Below the pieces are notes generated by a model, which did no database searches, was not told the DNA's origin, and worked only from the letters and a program-made list of their open reading frames with translations. A stretch of 64,000 nucleotides of DNA, from the NCBI GenBank assembly GCA_944548615.1, contig OX155972.1:11405161-11469160 (forward strand). The letters run 5' to 3'. Position numbers and translations under genes: made by a program. This DNA is from Micropterix aruncella. Lineage: Eukaryota; Arthropoda; Insecta; Lepidoptera; Micropterigidae. Below, piece after piece: positions 55,960 through 64,000 of the stretch; within the stretch, counting starts at the first letter, position 1; every line of letters begins with the position of its first letter.

Positions 55960-56360
55960 TTCAGGAAATATACGTTTGCTGGCGTTTGGGTCCCAATTAA
56001 TATGACCCGAAAATGAATATTCTCGCCGACCACTATTACTACTTCATGTTCTGAAGACAGGGATTGGGTAGTTTTACAAATCATTGCGTCTGCATATTCT
56101 TTTGCCTGTTTGTTTTCAATTTGGGCTGCAGTAAGCCTTGACCTTAGCTTATCAATCAGACAATCATTCATTGTTTGTTTTTGGAATTAAAAATGAAGTT
56201 CCTCTGGTTGACTGTGGGCACCAAGTTCTCGTTAAATTGTATTTCAACCGCTGACTGCTTCCTTAACTGTCTTATTTGATCCATGTCTTTTATGCCTGTA
56301 TATTTTGTGCCTGTAACTGTATCAGAGTTACCGTCGAAGATAACTACTGCTGTAGCCAAG
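55960..56360 (-). pseudogene. Transposon ORF remnant, N-terminal part
   Basis: Minus-strand frames 56359-56168 and 56171-55960 (one frameshift between them) read ATAVVIFDGNSDTVTGTKYT, QLRKQSAVEIQFNENLVPTV, DCLIDKLRSRLTAAQ, KEYADAMICKTTQSLSSEHE, VVIVVGENIHFRVILIGTQT. A VVFDG start, an ADAxI motif and a VVGE(D)xD-like motif in this order suggest a PIN/FEN-like nuclease of transposon origin; the Asp expected after VVGE is replaced by Asn-Ile, so it is probably inactive. Confidence 0.5.
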
Positions 56361-56510
56361 TATTTTCTTTGGATATACTCAATGTAGCTCTGGTGAATTT
56401 ACTCAAATATCTGCCCTTTAGAACAAGCATAATAAGAACCCTCCATCAACATAAGCAGTGTAATAAGAACCCTCCATCAACCACATATTGTGTGTACCAT
56501 ATATAACCAC

Positions 56511-56822
56511 ATACTGGGCTTGATTGCGTTTCTTCGTGAACTAAAATCGGAAATTAGTCCGTGTGAACGAGACAGGGCAATACGCTAGAGCTAGTGTGAG
56601 ATGACTGAGCGGTTGTCACTTTACCGCATTAAAACTGCGCGCCAAGGTCAAATCTTAGACCGCACGAAATATGCTCGAATTTATTCGGACGAGTATAAGT
56701 TCGGCAGGTAGTATTAATCGACGATCGTTCGTTTCATATTTCGCTCTAACATATTGCTCTGTCTTGTTCGCTTGGACTGATTTTAGTTTTAGTTCACAAA
56801 GAAACGCAATCGGGCCCATTGT
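56511..56822. mobile_element. GGGCYCGATTGCG MITE
   Basis: CTGGGCTTGATTGCGTTTCT at the left and AAACGCAATCGGGCCCATTG at the right are the ends of inverted repeats of about 100 bp. Shared inner landmarks are AAATCGGAAATTAGTCC, GAACGAGACAG and ATACGCTAGAGC. It ends about 50 bp before the acceptor of phosphorylase exon 2. Confidence 0.78.
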
Positions 56823-56875
56823 GTGTATATTGAGTATAAGTGCATACCTAACATTTAAATATTTGATTTCTTCAG

Positions 56876-56999
56876 AGACCAAAATGGTAGAATGCTGCAG
56901 ACGAATCCGTACTTAAAAGCACTACCGGAGGACAATTTGTACCATTTGGCCCTTGGTACAGGCACCCACGATCTACCCAAATTGTTTGGGGATGTTAAG
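56876..56999 (+). CDS. Uridine phosphorylase, coding exon 2
   Basis: Acceptor TTTGATTTCTTCAG and donor GTTAAG|GTATGCC bound 124 nt. It reads DQNGRMLQTNPYLKALPEDN, LYHLALGTGTHDLPKLFG, DVK. The segment NPYLKALPEDNLYHL...LGTGTHDLPKLFGDVK is the conserved entry to the nucleoside phosphorylase fold in eukaryotic uridine phosphorylases. Phase in 2, phase out 0. Confidence 0.93.
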
Positions 57000-57353
57000 G
57001 TATGCCAATTATCACAATTCAAATCAAATGAATCAATTTATTTTATCTGGGCTTAAAAAATACAAAAACTTTTAAAGTCGAATCATCCAGATATTAAATA
57101 TGAAATTCCTGAACATAAACATTTAAATCACCAGTTAAATCTCATGATAGTGCATAAATTCATAAACAAAAAGTAAGTGTAATAATAGTAACATAAAAAA
57201 GAAACTAAAAAAAGACAAATTATGAATATGAAAAAGACGATAAATCAGCTCTAGGATACCTACAACTAATTAATTACCTTTAACTTACTACAATAAAATA
57301 GATAACAATAATCTTCAAATAAATTATTAAAATCAAAACGAGAGAAAAATTAA

Positions 57354-58092
57354 TCTATACTAATATTATAAAGAGGTAAAGTTTGTGAGGTTGTAGGAAG
57401 GAATCTCTGGATCTACTGAACCGATTTTAAAAATGCTTTTACCGATAGAAAGCCACGTTATTTGTGAGTGTCATAGGCAATATATTTATTCAAAAATTGA
57501 AAAGATTTTCCGTGGTAGTCGGATTTGCAAAGTAAGTCGGAGAATAAGCGGTCGAACGAAAACGTTTCCAACTAACGCTGCCTTAACGATGAGAGATATA
57601 TGATTACCCTAAGTTCTAGAGAAAAGTTGTAGAGCTTGATAATGCCTACAAAAAAATCAGCGACAGCATATGTCTAACTTTTATATTTAATTCACAAAAA
57701 GTAGTTTTTTATATTAAAAAAAAAAAATTAAATCGTTAGATCATGTTTATTGGTCATATTATCAACAATTATGAATTCATATCAAAATAAGTAAATTTAT
57801 CGTCTCAAGTTTTTAAGACAAAAGATTTTTTCCTTTTACTGCATATAATTTCCCTTTTACTGCATAAATGGTTAAAGAGATAAGACACTCTCAAATAAGA
57901 CACTCACAAGAAGACACTCACAAATAACGGTAATATAGTCAAATTGGCATGCCAATACATACATACATATGCAGTAAAAATATAACCCTTCTTTTGGCAA
58001 TCAGGAAATAAATCATAGCACTCAGTACTAACCGAACCACACTCATAAGTAAAAAGTTTTACCGCCCAACGAAGTGGGCACGGGTCAGCTAG
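57354..58092 (+). mobile_element. Complete non-autonomous Helitron
   Basis: It begins TCTATACTAATATTATAAAG after A and ends GGGTCAGCTAG before T, the Helitron pattern (5' TC, 3' CTAG, insertion at A^T, no duplication). A hairpin GCCCA-ACGAAG-TGGGC (58064-58079) lies 9 bp before the CTAG end. 739 bp, no Rep/Helicase. It sits in intron 2 of the phosphorylase. Confidence 0.9.
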
Positions 58093-58437
58093 TACTTAAT
58101 AAAAAGAGAAGATTAGATAGTCATCAGAATATGCAAGATTAGATTTTTTTATATTTGTTTATTGAATGAAATTATAGTTGAATTTTTAAAGATTAAAAAT
58201 TCAACTACTGCAAAAATGTCTATATGGCACGGACTTTTAAAATTTTATATTTACAATTGACTACTTGTTTATTTTATATATTTTTTTTTTTTTAACTTCC
58301 ATTTTAATCTTATTCTGAACACTTCATTTTACAGATAATTTACTTACTGATTATGTAACATGATTTAGAAATTATCGCTTGTATTTATATATTTTTACTC
58401 TGATTATTATTTGATTCTTTCCAAATTGGACTCCTTA

Positions 58438-58470
<33 letters not shown>
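58438..58470. repeat. (ATT)n microsatellite
   Basis: About eleven ATT units in a row. The surrounding 58093-58680 is AT-rich with no gene. Confidence 0.9.
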
Positions 58471-58679
58471 GATTATTTATTTGCGAGATCATTCAATGGT
58501 TATGCCTTTCTATTATTTTTTCTTTTTTTTTATAGATTTATACTTTTTTTTTTTTTATTTGGTACCCTAATTCTATTTTTGATATTTCTTAATGCTCTTT
58601 TTAATATTAAGACAATGTAATGGTTGATTTTGTATAGTTTATTGGCTTTCAGATTTCTAACGTGATTTAATTTTTCTTA

Positions 58680-59510
58680 AAAAATGTATTTATTTATTGA
58701 AAGTTCTATACCCTCGCCGGGTTTTTTTTGGAATAAATAAACTTTAAACTTTGAATCACATCCTATATGCCATAAATAATTAGGGTGTATAGGGGTAGGG
58801 GTCTTTTGTTCAATGTTGCACTGGGGCTTATTTTTTGTAGTTACGCCACTGTCTGCAACATTAAAATAAAATTGCACAGTTGTAACTAAAATAAAGAAAA
58901 CAACTGGTAATAAAAAAGGTTAGGTTAGGACTCAAATAAATTATATAGTTTAGGACTCAGAGTTAGGACTCAAATAAATTATACCTATACATAATTTGAA
59001 AATAAATATTGCTAGAATAACTAGCAATTTAGGGACATGAAATTCTCTTTCAGAGACACTCGAAAAGTACAACCCGTTTGTTCATTTCTGATATTGGACT
59101 GGAGTTGGTCCTATAGTCTAGCTGCATGAACGGTGAAGGAATATGTAAAAAAAGAAAAATTATGAGTAAGGATCGCAATTTTCTTGGAACGGAGTGAAAG
59201 TCCATGACTTCCTAAGTGAGTGATTTTTCGGTTAGGTATGAGGGAGCGGTAGGATGGTTGAGGATGTTATAATGAAGGGAAGGAATATGCATGTTTTTAC
59301 GTTTACGTATTCGAAGCCAATGAAGTCTGATTCTATACTCAGAGACGTGATAAATTTTTTCGCATTGCACATATACCTAATACACAAATTTTGCAACCGC
59401 TGCAATTTTTTGACGATGGCTTCGGTGAAGTCAAGGTAGCAAATATCGGCATATTCTAAAATAGGCAATAACAGTGTTTGAATTATGGTCTTCTTAACCC
59501 CTACTGGTAA
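58680..59510 (-). pseudogene. Non-LTR retrotransposon 3' remnant
   Basis: The minus-strand frame near 59468 reads MPILEYADICYLDFTEAIVK, KLQRLQNLCIRYMCNAKKF, then shifts frame repeatedly. A 3' UTR-like tail ends near 58680 with TCAATAAATAAATACATT. Motif order (ILEYADICYLD, LQNLCIRY) marks the C-terminus of a jockey/CR1-like RT. Confidence 0.7.
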
Positions 59511-59689
59511 AAATCTTTACCTACAACCGCCGAAGGCCAACCAAACGTATAGATGCGTTTACTGACTTCGTTGATCTGCGACTGCAAAGACAAATACTCA
59601 TTAATACTTATATTCAACATTTCACCGTCTTTGAATATGGTATGACAATGTATGCCAATGTATCATGACAATGTTTGCCGCTTATGTAT

Positions 59690-60115
59690 ACCAGGGTATC
59701 ATGTATGCAGGAAAAAACATCAATACTACTCTAAAAAAATCGGATATTCATTCGCATAACACTCGGAACAAACAAGACTTGCGTCCTTACAAAGTACGAC
59801 TGAGTAAGGTTAGAAATAGTTTCCTGTACCAGTCCAACCTTTTTTATAATAAGATTCCATTGTGCGTCTTGGAGACGTTCATTTATGGAAAAAGTTCCAG
59901 GACATTCTTATCAAGAACCCAATTTATTATATTAGGGACTTTGACAATATTGGATTTCCTAATCTTTCATGATTACTTTTATTATATTACAATATATGTA
60001 AAAAAAAATCTTGACTATATATCAAATCATTTTGATAATCGGAGATGGATTATATTAATAAAATTTGTATTGACTATTTCTATTGAGACATTTCTATTTG
60101 TAATCTTATAATTGT
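59690..60115 (+). pseudogene. Non-LTR retrotransposon C-terminal remnant
   Basis: The plus-strand frame contains IHSHNTRNKQDLRPYKVRLS, KVRNSFLYQSNLFYNKIPL, the last conserved block of many insect RT ORFs (HNTRxK...SFxxQxxxFYNKIP), followed by unrelated AT-rich coding. Opposite in orientation to the remnant at 58680-59510, which may be the other part of the same insertion after inversion. Confidence 0.68.
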
Positions 60116-60515
60116 GGTATTTCTGATGTGACTATTTTATAACTGACTATTCGTTTTGATATTTTGTATTTTTCATCTATACCTACTTAGGTATTTTAGC
60201 ACCTCAAAGAGTTTTTTAAAAGACCATATATTTTTATTGTAAATTTATTTAATAATTGTTTTTTTCCGTTTAAAGAAATAGTCAACCTGTATAAAAATAA
60301 TTATACCACTTAAGGTATAACATATTATCTTGTATAAAGAATTTGACTATGCCAAGAGTAGGGATACCTACAAACTGGTTTATTTTGTAAAATAAAATTA
60401 AAAAAATACGTGTGGCACTCGGGGACTGCCGCGGTAAAGCTATTGCATGGCATTTTTAACAATCTATGCAATTATAATTATTTCTTTATTTTATTTTTTC
60501 TGATATCAGTTAACT

Positions 60516-60608
60516 GCGCTCTATCGGAAAACGTTGAAATTATTCCGAATCATGTGCGGCTGCGAAAGCAAATGATTCGGAATAAATTAAACAATTCCGA
60601 TAGAGCGC
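60516..60608 (+). ncRNA. Candidate hairpin RNA (miRNA-like or MITE core)
   Basis: GCGCTCTATCGGAA at 60516 and TTCCGATAGAGCGC ending at 60608, plus inner ATTATTCCGAATCAT and ATGATTCGGAATAAAT, give arms of about 37 nt with a few mismatches around an 18-nt loop. The 93-nt foldback has the size of an insect pre-miRNA and lies on the coding strand in intron 2 of the phosphorylase. It could equally be a tiny MITE. The 92-codon ORF 60410-60688 runs through it. Confidence 0.35.
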
Positions 60609-61090
60609 CGCGCACGAATTTTTTATTCGATAAAGCAAATAAAACAGATTATTCGAAAAAAATCGTAGATAAAAAGATAGATAATTAAATTATCTTTAAA
60701 ATGGTGCAGGTTTCATAAAAATACGCCAGATAGTATTTGCGTAGTAGTCGTTTTTGTGTTCAGTTAGACCTAATTTCACAAATTAATTACACTATGTATT
60801 ATAAACAAAATCTAAAATATTCAAAGCTAAGAATATTAGGAAAATGTTGTTGTTTAACATATATTTTTTTCGAATCGTACGCAGTACTCGTTTAGACGTA
60901 ATTATCAGTTTAAAATCATTAATTTTCTTTAAGAAATTTCTTCATTCGGTCGCCGCGCTGGCCCTAGGCCCGCGATAAAAGCTATTCAATAGCTTAAAAA
61001 TAAAAATATATGGCATTTATATCGATACGTATTGGTGGTATAATTTAATATATTAAAATTTCTCGATTTTACTCGATTCTTCTTACAAGC

Positions 61091-61140
61091 CTGGCCTCTA
61101 AATGTAAATATTATTTAACTGATTTACATTTAGAGGCCAG
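61091..61140. repeat. Perfect 19-bp inverted repeat with a second palindrome beside it
   Basis: CTGGCCTCTAAATGTAAAT (61091-61109) and ATTTACATTTAGAGGCCAG (61122-61140) are exact reverse complements around a 12-nt loop. ATTTAGTAAAATATTATTTTACTAAAT follows as a second foldback near 61148-61175. Both lie within 120 bp upstream of phosphorylase exon 3. Confidence 0.9.
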
Positions 61141-61211
61141 AATTTATATTTAGTAAAATATTATTTTACTAAATATTATTTACCTTTGTAACTGATTTCT
61201 TTCTTTTTCAG

Positions 61212-61367
61212 TTTGTTTGTATGGGGGGAACGGCGCAAAGGATGCTGCAATTTGCCCGTAGACTATCTAAAGAACTCGGTATAGACACTGGTGGAGAACT
61301 CGTCGATCTCACTGCGGCTTCTCATAGATATTCTATGTATAAAGTTGGGCCTGTGATTTCCGTCAAT
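61212..61367 (+). CDS. Uridine phosphorylase, coding exon 3
   Basis: Acceptor TTCTTTTTCAG and donor CAAT|GTAAGTAA flank 156 nt (52 codons, phase 0 both ends). It reads FVCMGGTAQRMLQFARRLSK, ELGIDTGGELVDLTAAS, HRYSMYKVGPVISVN. CMGG(TA)QRM corresponds to the GG...RM phosphate-binding loop and HRYSMYKVGPV to the segment with the second phosphate-binding Arg of the family; both Arg residues are present. Confidence 0.95.
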
Positions 61368-61394
61368 GTAAGTAATAACTAAGATTTTAAAAAA

Positions 61395-61640
61395 AACGTT
61401 CAGCGAGATAAATCGGCGATCTGCGAACATATATTGGATAGCTGAAGTAACCACCGGCTGCAGTTTTAAAATCCCATTGTGCTATCCAAAAAACAGTTTT
61501 ACTTTATCGCATGATCCGGGAAGCCATTGAAATAAGAAGAACCCCGAACCTCAACAGAGACGACGGTTACAAACTCTCTTCTACGTGGAACCCTTTTCTT
61601 GAAATGTTCCCTAAGCCCATCGCCAAGCGCAAGGACGTAA
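61395..61640 (+). pseudogene. Penelope-like element C-terminal remnant
   Basis: After decayed sequence resembling the end of a GIY-YIG-type endonuclease (ICEHILDS near 61420), the frame from 61511 gives MIREAIEIRRTPNLNRDDGY, KLSSTWNPFLEMF. The R.REAIEI...NFNRDxGxxLSxTW motif closes Penelope-like retroelement proteins. Only the last part is present. Confidence 0.65.
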
Positions 61641-62354
61641 CACAAGATACAGTGAGTGTTGTGTGCACAGTGGATTTTCGAGATAGTAGGCCACAGTTAT
61701 TATCTACGCTGTGGCCGCAGCAATATGCGACCTACCTACGGAACAACGGATTGACAGCTCTTCAGTCTACCCTAGACAACGTTGGTTGCAACAACGGATT
61801 CCGTAGCAAATCGTACAAGCGAAACCTTGCTAATTAGACATTGCTTTCTCTCTGTCCGCCAAGGTGTATGTTCCGTCGATTATCTCGGCCAGTTTCAAAG
61901 CTACCGACATGAAATTTGGTATGCCATGGCATGGAACAACCTAATCCATCAAAAAATAAAAAATGTATGCTTATCTAGTTACAATGATATCTCGGCAATC
62001 CGACAATTATCGGACCAGATCACTGCCGGGTTACTGAAAACGCCGGATTGCAGGATAACACTAATAACAACGCATATAAACGACAGAAGCTATGCTTTAT
62101 TGTATACTTTGTTTATTGTATTTATATAATACACTACATTAGTGCATACATGCAATTGAAGTGTTAACATAAACGAAATCCACAATAATGGAAAAAACAG
62201 CACCGCTGTAGTTTTGTGTCAATAGTCTACACTCTACATTATCCCCTTGAAGTAAAAGGCATAAAATAATGGTCTATACATTAAAGACGCTTTAATGCTA
62301 GAATATCACTTGCGTAGACACCATTTTCTTCTGCCCAGTTAATAGATGCAATAA
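61641..62354. other. No gene recognised (intron 3 of the phosphorylase)
   Basis: Two short plus-strand ORFs cross this stretch, but neither has a known motif or splice support. A CACAGTTATTATCTACGCTGTG foldback lies near 61692. Confidence 0.5.
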
Positions 62355-62738
62355 CAGCGTTACTCAAAGTGCGGTACGCGAACCCCCAGGGGTTCGCCAT
62401 TTGATGGTAAGAGGTTCGCGACTACATTTACGTAATGTTAATAATAAAAACCAAGTATAGAAGTCGACTTTATGCTGAGTTAGAATTAATATTGAAATTG
62501 TTCATAATTGCACCTATAATCGACTCAATTTGCGACAAGAAACAAGCCTAACCATCACATTAATAACTTTTGTCAATATTTTACTGTTTAAGAAACCTTT
62601 TTATTAAATTAGAAAACCCTAAAACATACAATTTATTGTTCTTATTTTTTTCCTTTGGGGGGTGGGGGCTGCGTTAGGGGTTTTTAGTCATTTGGAAACT
62701 TTACTAAGGATACGTGGCATTATAAGTTTGAGAAACCC
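62355..62738. mobile_element. hAT-type MITE with 8-bp target duplication
   Basis: TGCAATAA (62347-62354) then CAGCGTTACTCAAAGTG; the right end AAGTTTGAGAAACCC is followed by TGCAGTAA (62739-62746), 7 of 8 matching. The ends are imperfect inverted repeats of the CAGNGTTTCTCAAA type. A subterminal palindrome GCGAACCCCCAGGGGTTCGC lies at about 62379, comparable to the hairpin at 11163. Confidence 0.72.
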
Positions 62739-62823
62739 TGCAGTAAGGGAATCAATGGGTGCGTCGTGAGATATTGTTTAAACAGATTGTGTCACTTGCC
62801 CTCCCCACTCTCCTCTTCATCAG

Positions 62824-62918
62824 CCAAGTCTTCAATGCTCACCTCGCGGTAGACAGAACGATCGAATATCGTTAAAACTTCCTGAGGTGACGGGTTCGCC
62901 CGATGTAGGTGACAGCTC
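62824..62918 (+). mobile_element. GC-rich 3'-hairpin retroposon, copy l (short 3' end)
   Basis: Only the last ~95 bp of the family: AGTCTTCAATGCTCACCTC, GTTAAAACTTCCTGAGGTG, ACGGGTTCGCCCG then ATGTAGGTGACAGCTCC. An extreme 5' truncation. Confidence 0.7.
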
Positions 62919-63150
62919 CAGCTAGTGGTATCCCTAAATTTTCCCACATTAAATGGAGAAAGTTTGTATTTCAAAATCGTTTATCGTTTCAAGGCCTTTT
63001 GGTAACATTTTGTCACAGACCCCGCGATAGCTTGATCTGGTACTGTACGGAATTATTTAGTTTGACATTACCTTTCGTAATTAATGCACATTTCTATTAT
63101 GAAATCGAAGACTATCGCGGTTGTTCGATAAGATAAATCGATAATGTATC

Positions 63151-63325
63151 GATAAGATAAAAACGAATTTACCGCGTGATGTTTGTAGCACCCGACGTTT
63201 CGGCGATGTCGCAACCGCCATTGTCCATGGTAGGCAGAAAGCCTATCCTGGGCAACAGCGGTTGCAACATCACCGAAACGTTGGTTGCTAAAAACTTCTT
63301 GGGATAAATTCGTTTTTATCTTATT
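63151..63325. mobile_element. Foldback MITE directly before phosphorylase exon 4
   Basis: AGATAAAAACGAATTTACC (63154) pairs with AAATTCGTTTTTATCTTATT (63306-63325), and inside GACGTTTCGGCGATGTCGCA pairs with CAACATCACCGAAACGTTGG. It ends 20 bp before the acceptor at 63345, so the branch point and pyrimidine tract lie at its border. Confidence 0.82.
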
Positions 63326-63345
63326 TATTACATTTATGTTTTCAG

Positions 63346-63531
63346 CACAACATTGGAACATCGACGCTCAATGTGGTGCTGCAAGAGCTGCTGAAGATGC
63401 TCCAATATGCTGGCGCCAAGGATCCCATATTCATCAGGATTGGCACCTGCGGTGGACTCGGTGTTCCCCCAGGAACCGTTGTTGTCTCTAACAAGGCTTT
63501 TAATGGCCTGTTCAACAATACTTATGATTTG
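63346..63531 (+). CDS. Uridine phosphorylase, coding exon 4 (last in window)
   Basis: Acceptor ATTTATGTTTTCAG and donor GATTTG|GTAAGGCC bound 186 nt (62 codons, phase 0). It reads HNIGTSTLNVVLQELLKML, KDPIFIRIGTCGGLGVPPGT, VVVSNKAFNGLFNNTYDL. IRIGTCGG is the most conserved phosphorylase signature, carrying the Arg and Thr that bind phosphate and ribose-phosphate. PGTVVV(S)NKA follows as in the family. The usual SHGMG at the exon start is here VNHNIG, as in some paralogues. The coding frame continues beyond 64000. Confidence 0.95.
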
Positions 63532-63588
63532 GTAAGGCCGCATCGCCACATATGCGAAATTTATTTAGTCAAATACCTACAATGCCCA

Positions 63589-63892
63589 CTGTTTTTGTTT
63601 TCTTGAACTAAAATAGAAACTTAGTTCAACCGAACGAGACAGAACAATACGTTAGAACGGAATATGAAATGAACTATCGCAGATTTTCCCGCACCAAAAC
63701 TACCTGTCGAACTTATAGCCGCCCGAATAAGTTTGAACTCATTTCGTGCGGTGTTAGATTTAGCTGTTTTATCTTCGGTGGGTAGTTTTAATGCGGAAAA
63801 GTGACAACCGTTCATTTCATATTCCTCTCTGACGTGCTGCTCTGTCTAATTCACATAATTTCCGATTTAGTTCAAGAGAAACGCAATTGATC
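63589..63892. mobile_element. GGGCYCGATTGCG MITE, degenerate copy
   Basis: TTTCTTGAACTAAAATAG, CGAACGAGACAGAACAATAC and, reversed at the right, CTGCTCTGTCTAATTCAC and AGAGAAACGCAATTGAT mirror the family ends. The terminal GGGCCC is lost on both sides. Confidence 0.65.
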
Positions 63893-63910
63893 ACATTATT
63901 ATACATACAT

Positions 63911-64000
63911 AGTGGGCCCGATTGCGTTTCTTTGTGAACTAAAACTAAAATTAGTCCAAGCGAACGAGACAGAGCGATACGTTAGAGCGGAATATGAAAC
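63911..64000 (+). mobile_element. GGGCYCGATTGCG MITE, cut by the window edge
   Basis: GTGGGCCCGATTGCGTTTCT followed by GTGAACTAAAACTAAAATTA and GAACGAGACAGAGCGATACG is the left arm of another copy, only 20 bp after the previous one. Confidence 0.75.

Noticed and set aside
60410..60688. 92-codon ORF with a hydrophobic YNYFFILFFLISVNC segment resembling a signal peptide
   Set aside because: Half of it is one arm of the 60516-60608 foldback, it lies in an intron, and no homologue or splice support is evident.
61782..62129. 115-codon plus-strand ORF in intron 3
   Set aside because: No recognisable motif and no splice signals linking it to the phosphorylase.

Overview
This window looks like nuclear DNA of an insect, most likely a moth or butterfly. 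It is AT-rich and packed with transposon debris. Several repeats have the form I associate with Lepidoptera, for example Helitrons starting TCTATACTAATATTATAAAG and the GACTTCAAAAAAAGGAGGAG repeat. There are GT-AG introns, no operons, and no tRNA or rRNA gene that I can support. The organism call is inference; no species is claimed.

Only two host genes can be supported. (1) A minus-strand gene has four exons at 10693-10663, 9657-9489, 5489-5333 and 3795-3630. Their splice phases agree, giving the first ~174 residues of a Ser/Arg/Gln-rich protein that I cannot name. It continues beyond the left edge or was not found further. (2) A plus-strand uridine phosphorylase gene has coding exons at 54791-54915, 56876-56999, 61212-61367 and 63346-63531. 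All phases agree, giving the first 197 residues; the 3' part lies beyond the right edge. A GC-rich island at 52740-52880 may be its promoter or first non-coding exon.

The rest is mobile DNA. The centrepiece is an apparently intact BEL/Pao LTR retrotransposon at 27298-35547: LTRs of ~1.26 kb that look identical by eye, a 5-bp target duplication CTCTT, and one uninterrupted 1842-codon Gag-Pol. It inserted into the ORF of an older non-LTR retrotransposon with a restriction-like endonuclease (26270-27297 plus 35548-36030). Other remnants are jockey-like, RTE-like and Penelope-like retroelements, Tc1/mariner, hAT, piggyBac-like and Helitron elements, and several MITE families. Long TA arrays lie at 6016-6383, 36692-36838 and 51721-52720.

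The most unusual content is a high-copy GC-rich repeat of about 0.35-0.85 kb, with about twelve copies between 3.8 and 63 kb. Its 3' end carries a stem-loop (ACGGG-TTCG-CCCGT). Copies are variably 5'-truncated or inverted, and several have clear 12-14 bp target duplications. It behaves like a SINE-like retroposon with a structured RNA body, and I do not recognise it. One copy carries a nested MITE (TIR CACAGTATACCA, 7-bp target duplication), and another interrupts a transposon ORF inside the uridine phosphorylase intron.

Everything was read by eye without alignment tools, so repeat boundaries are approximate unless a target duplication is quoted.
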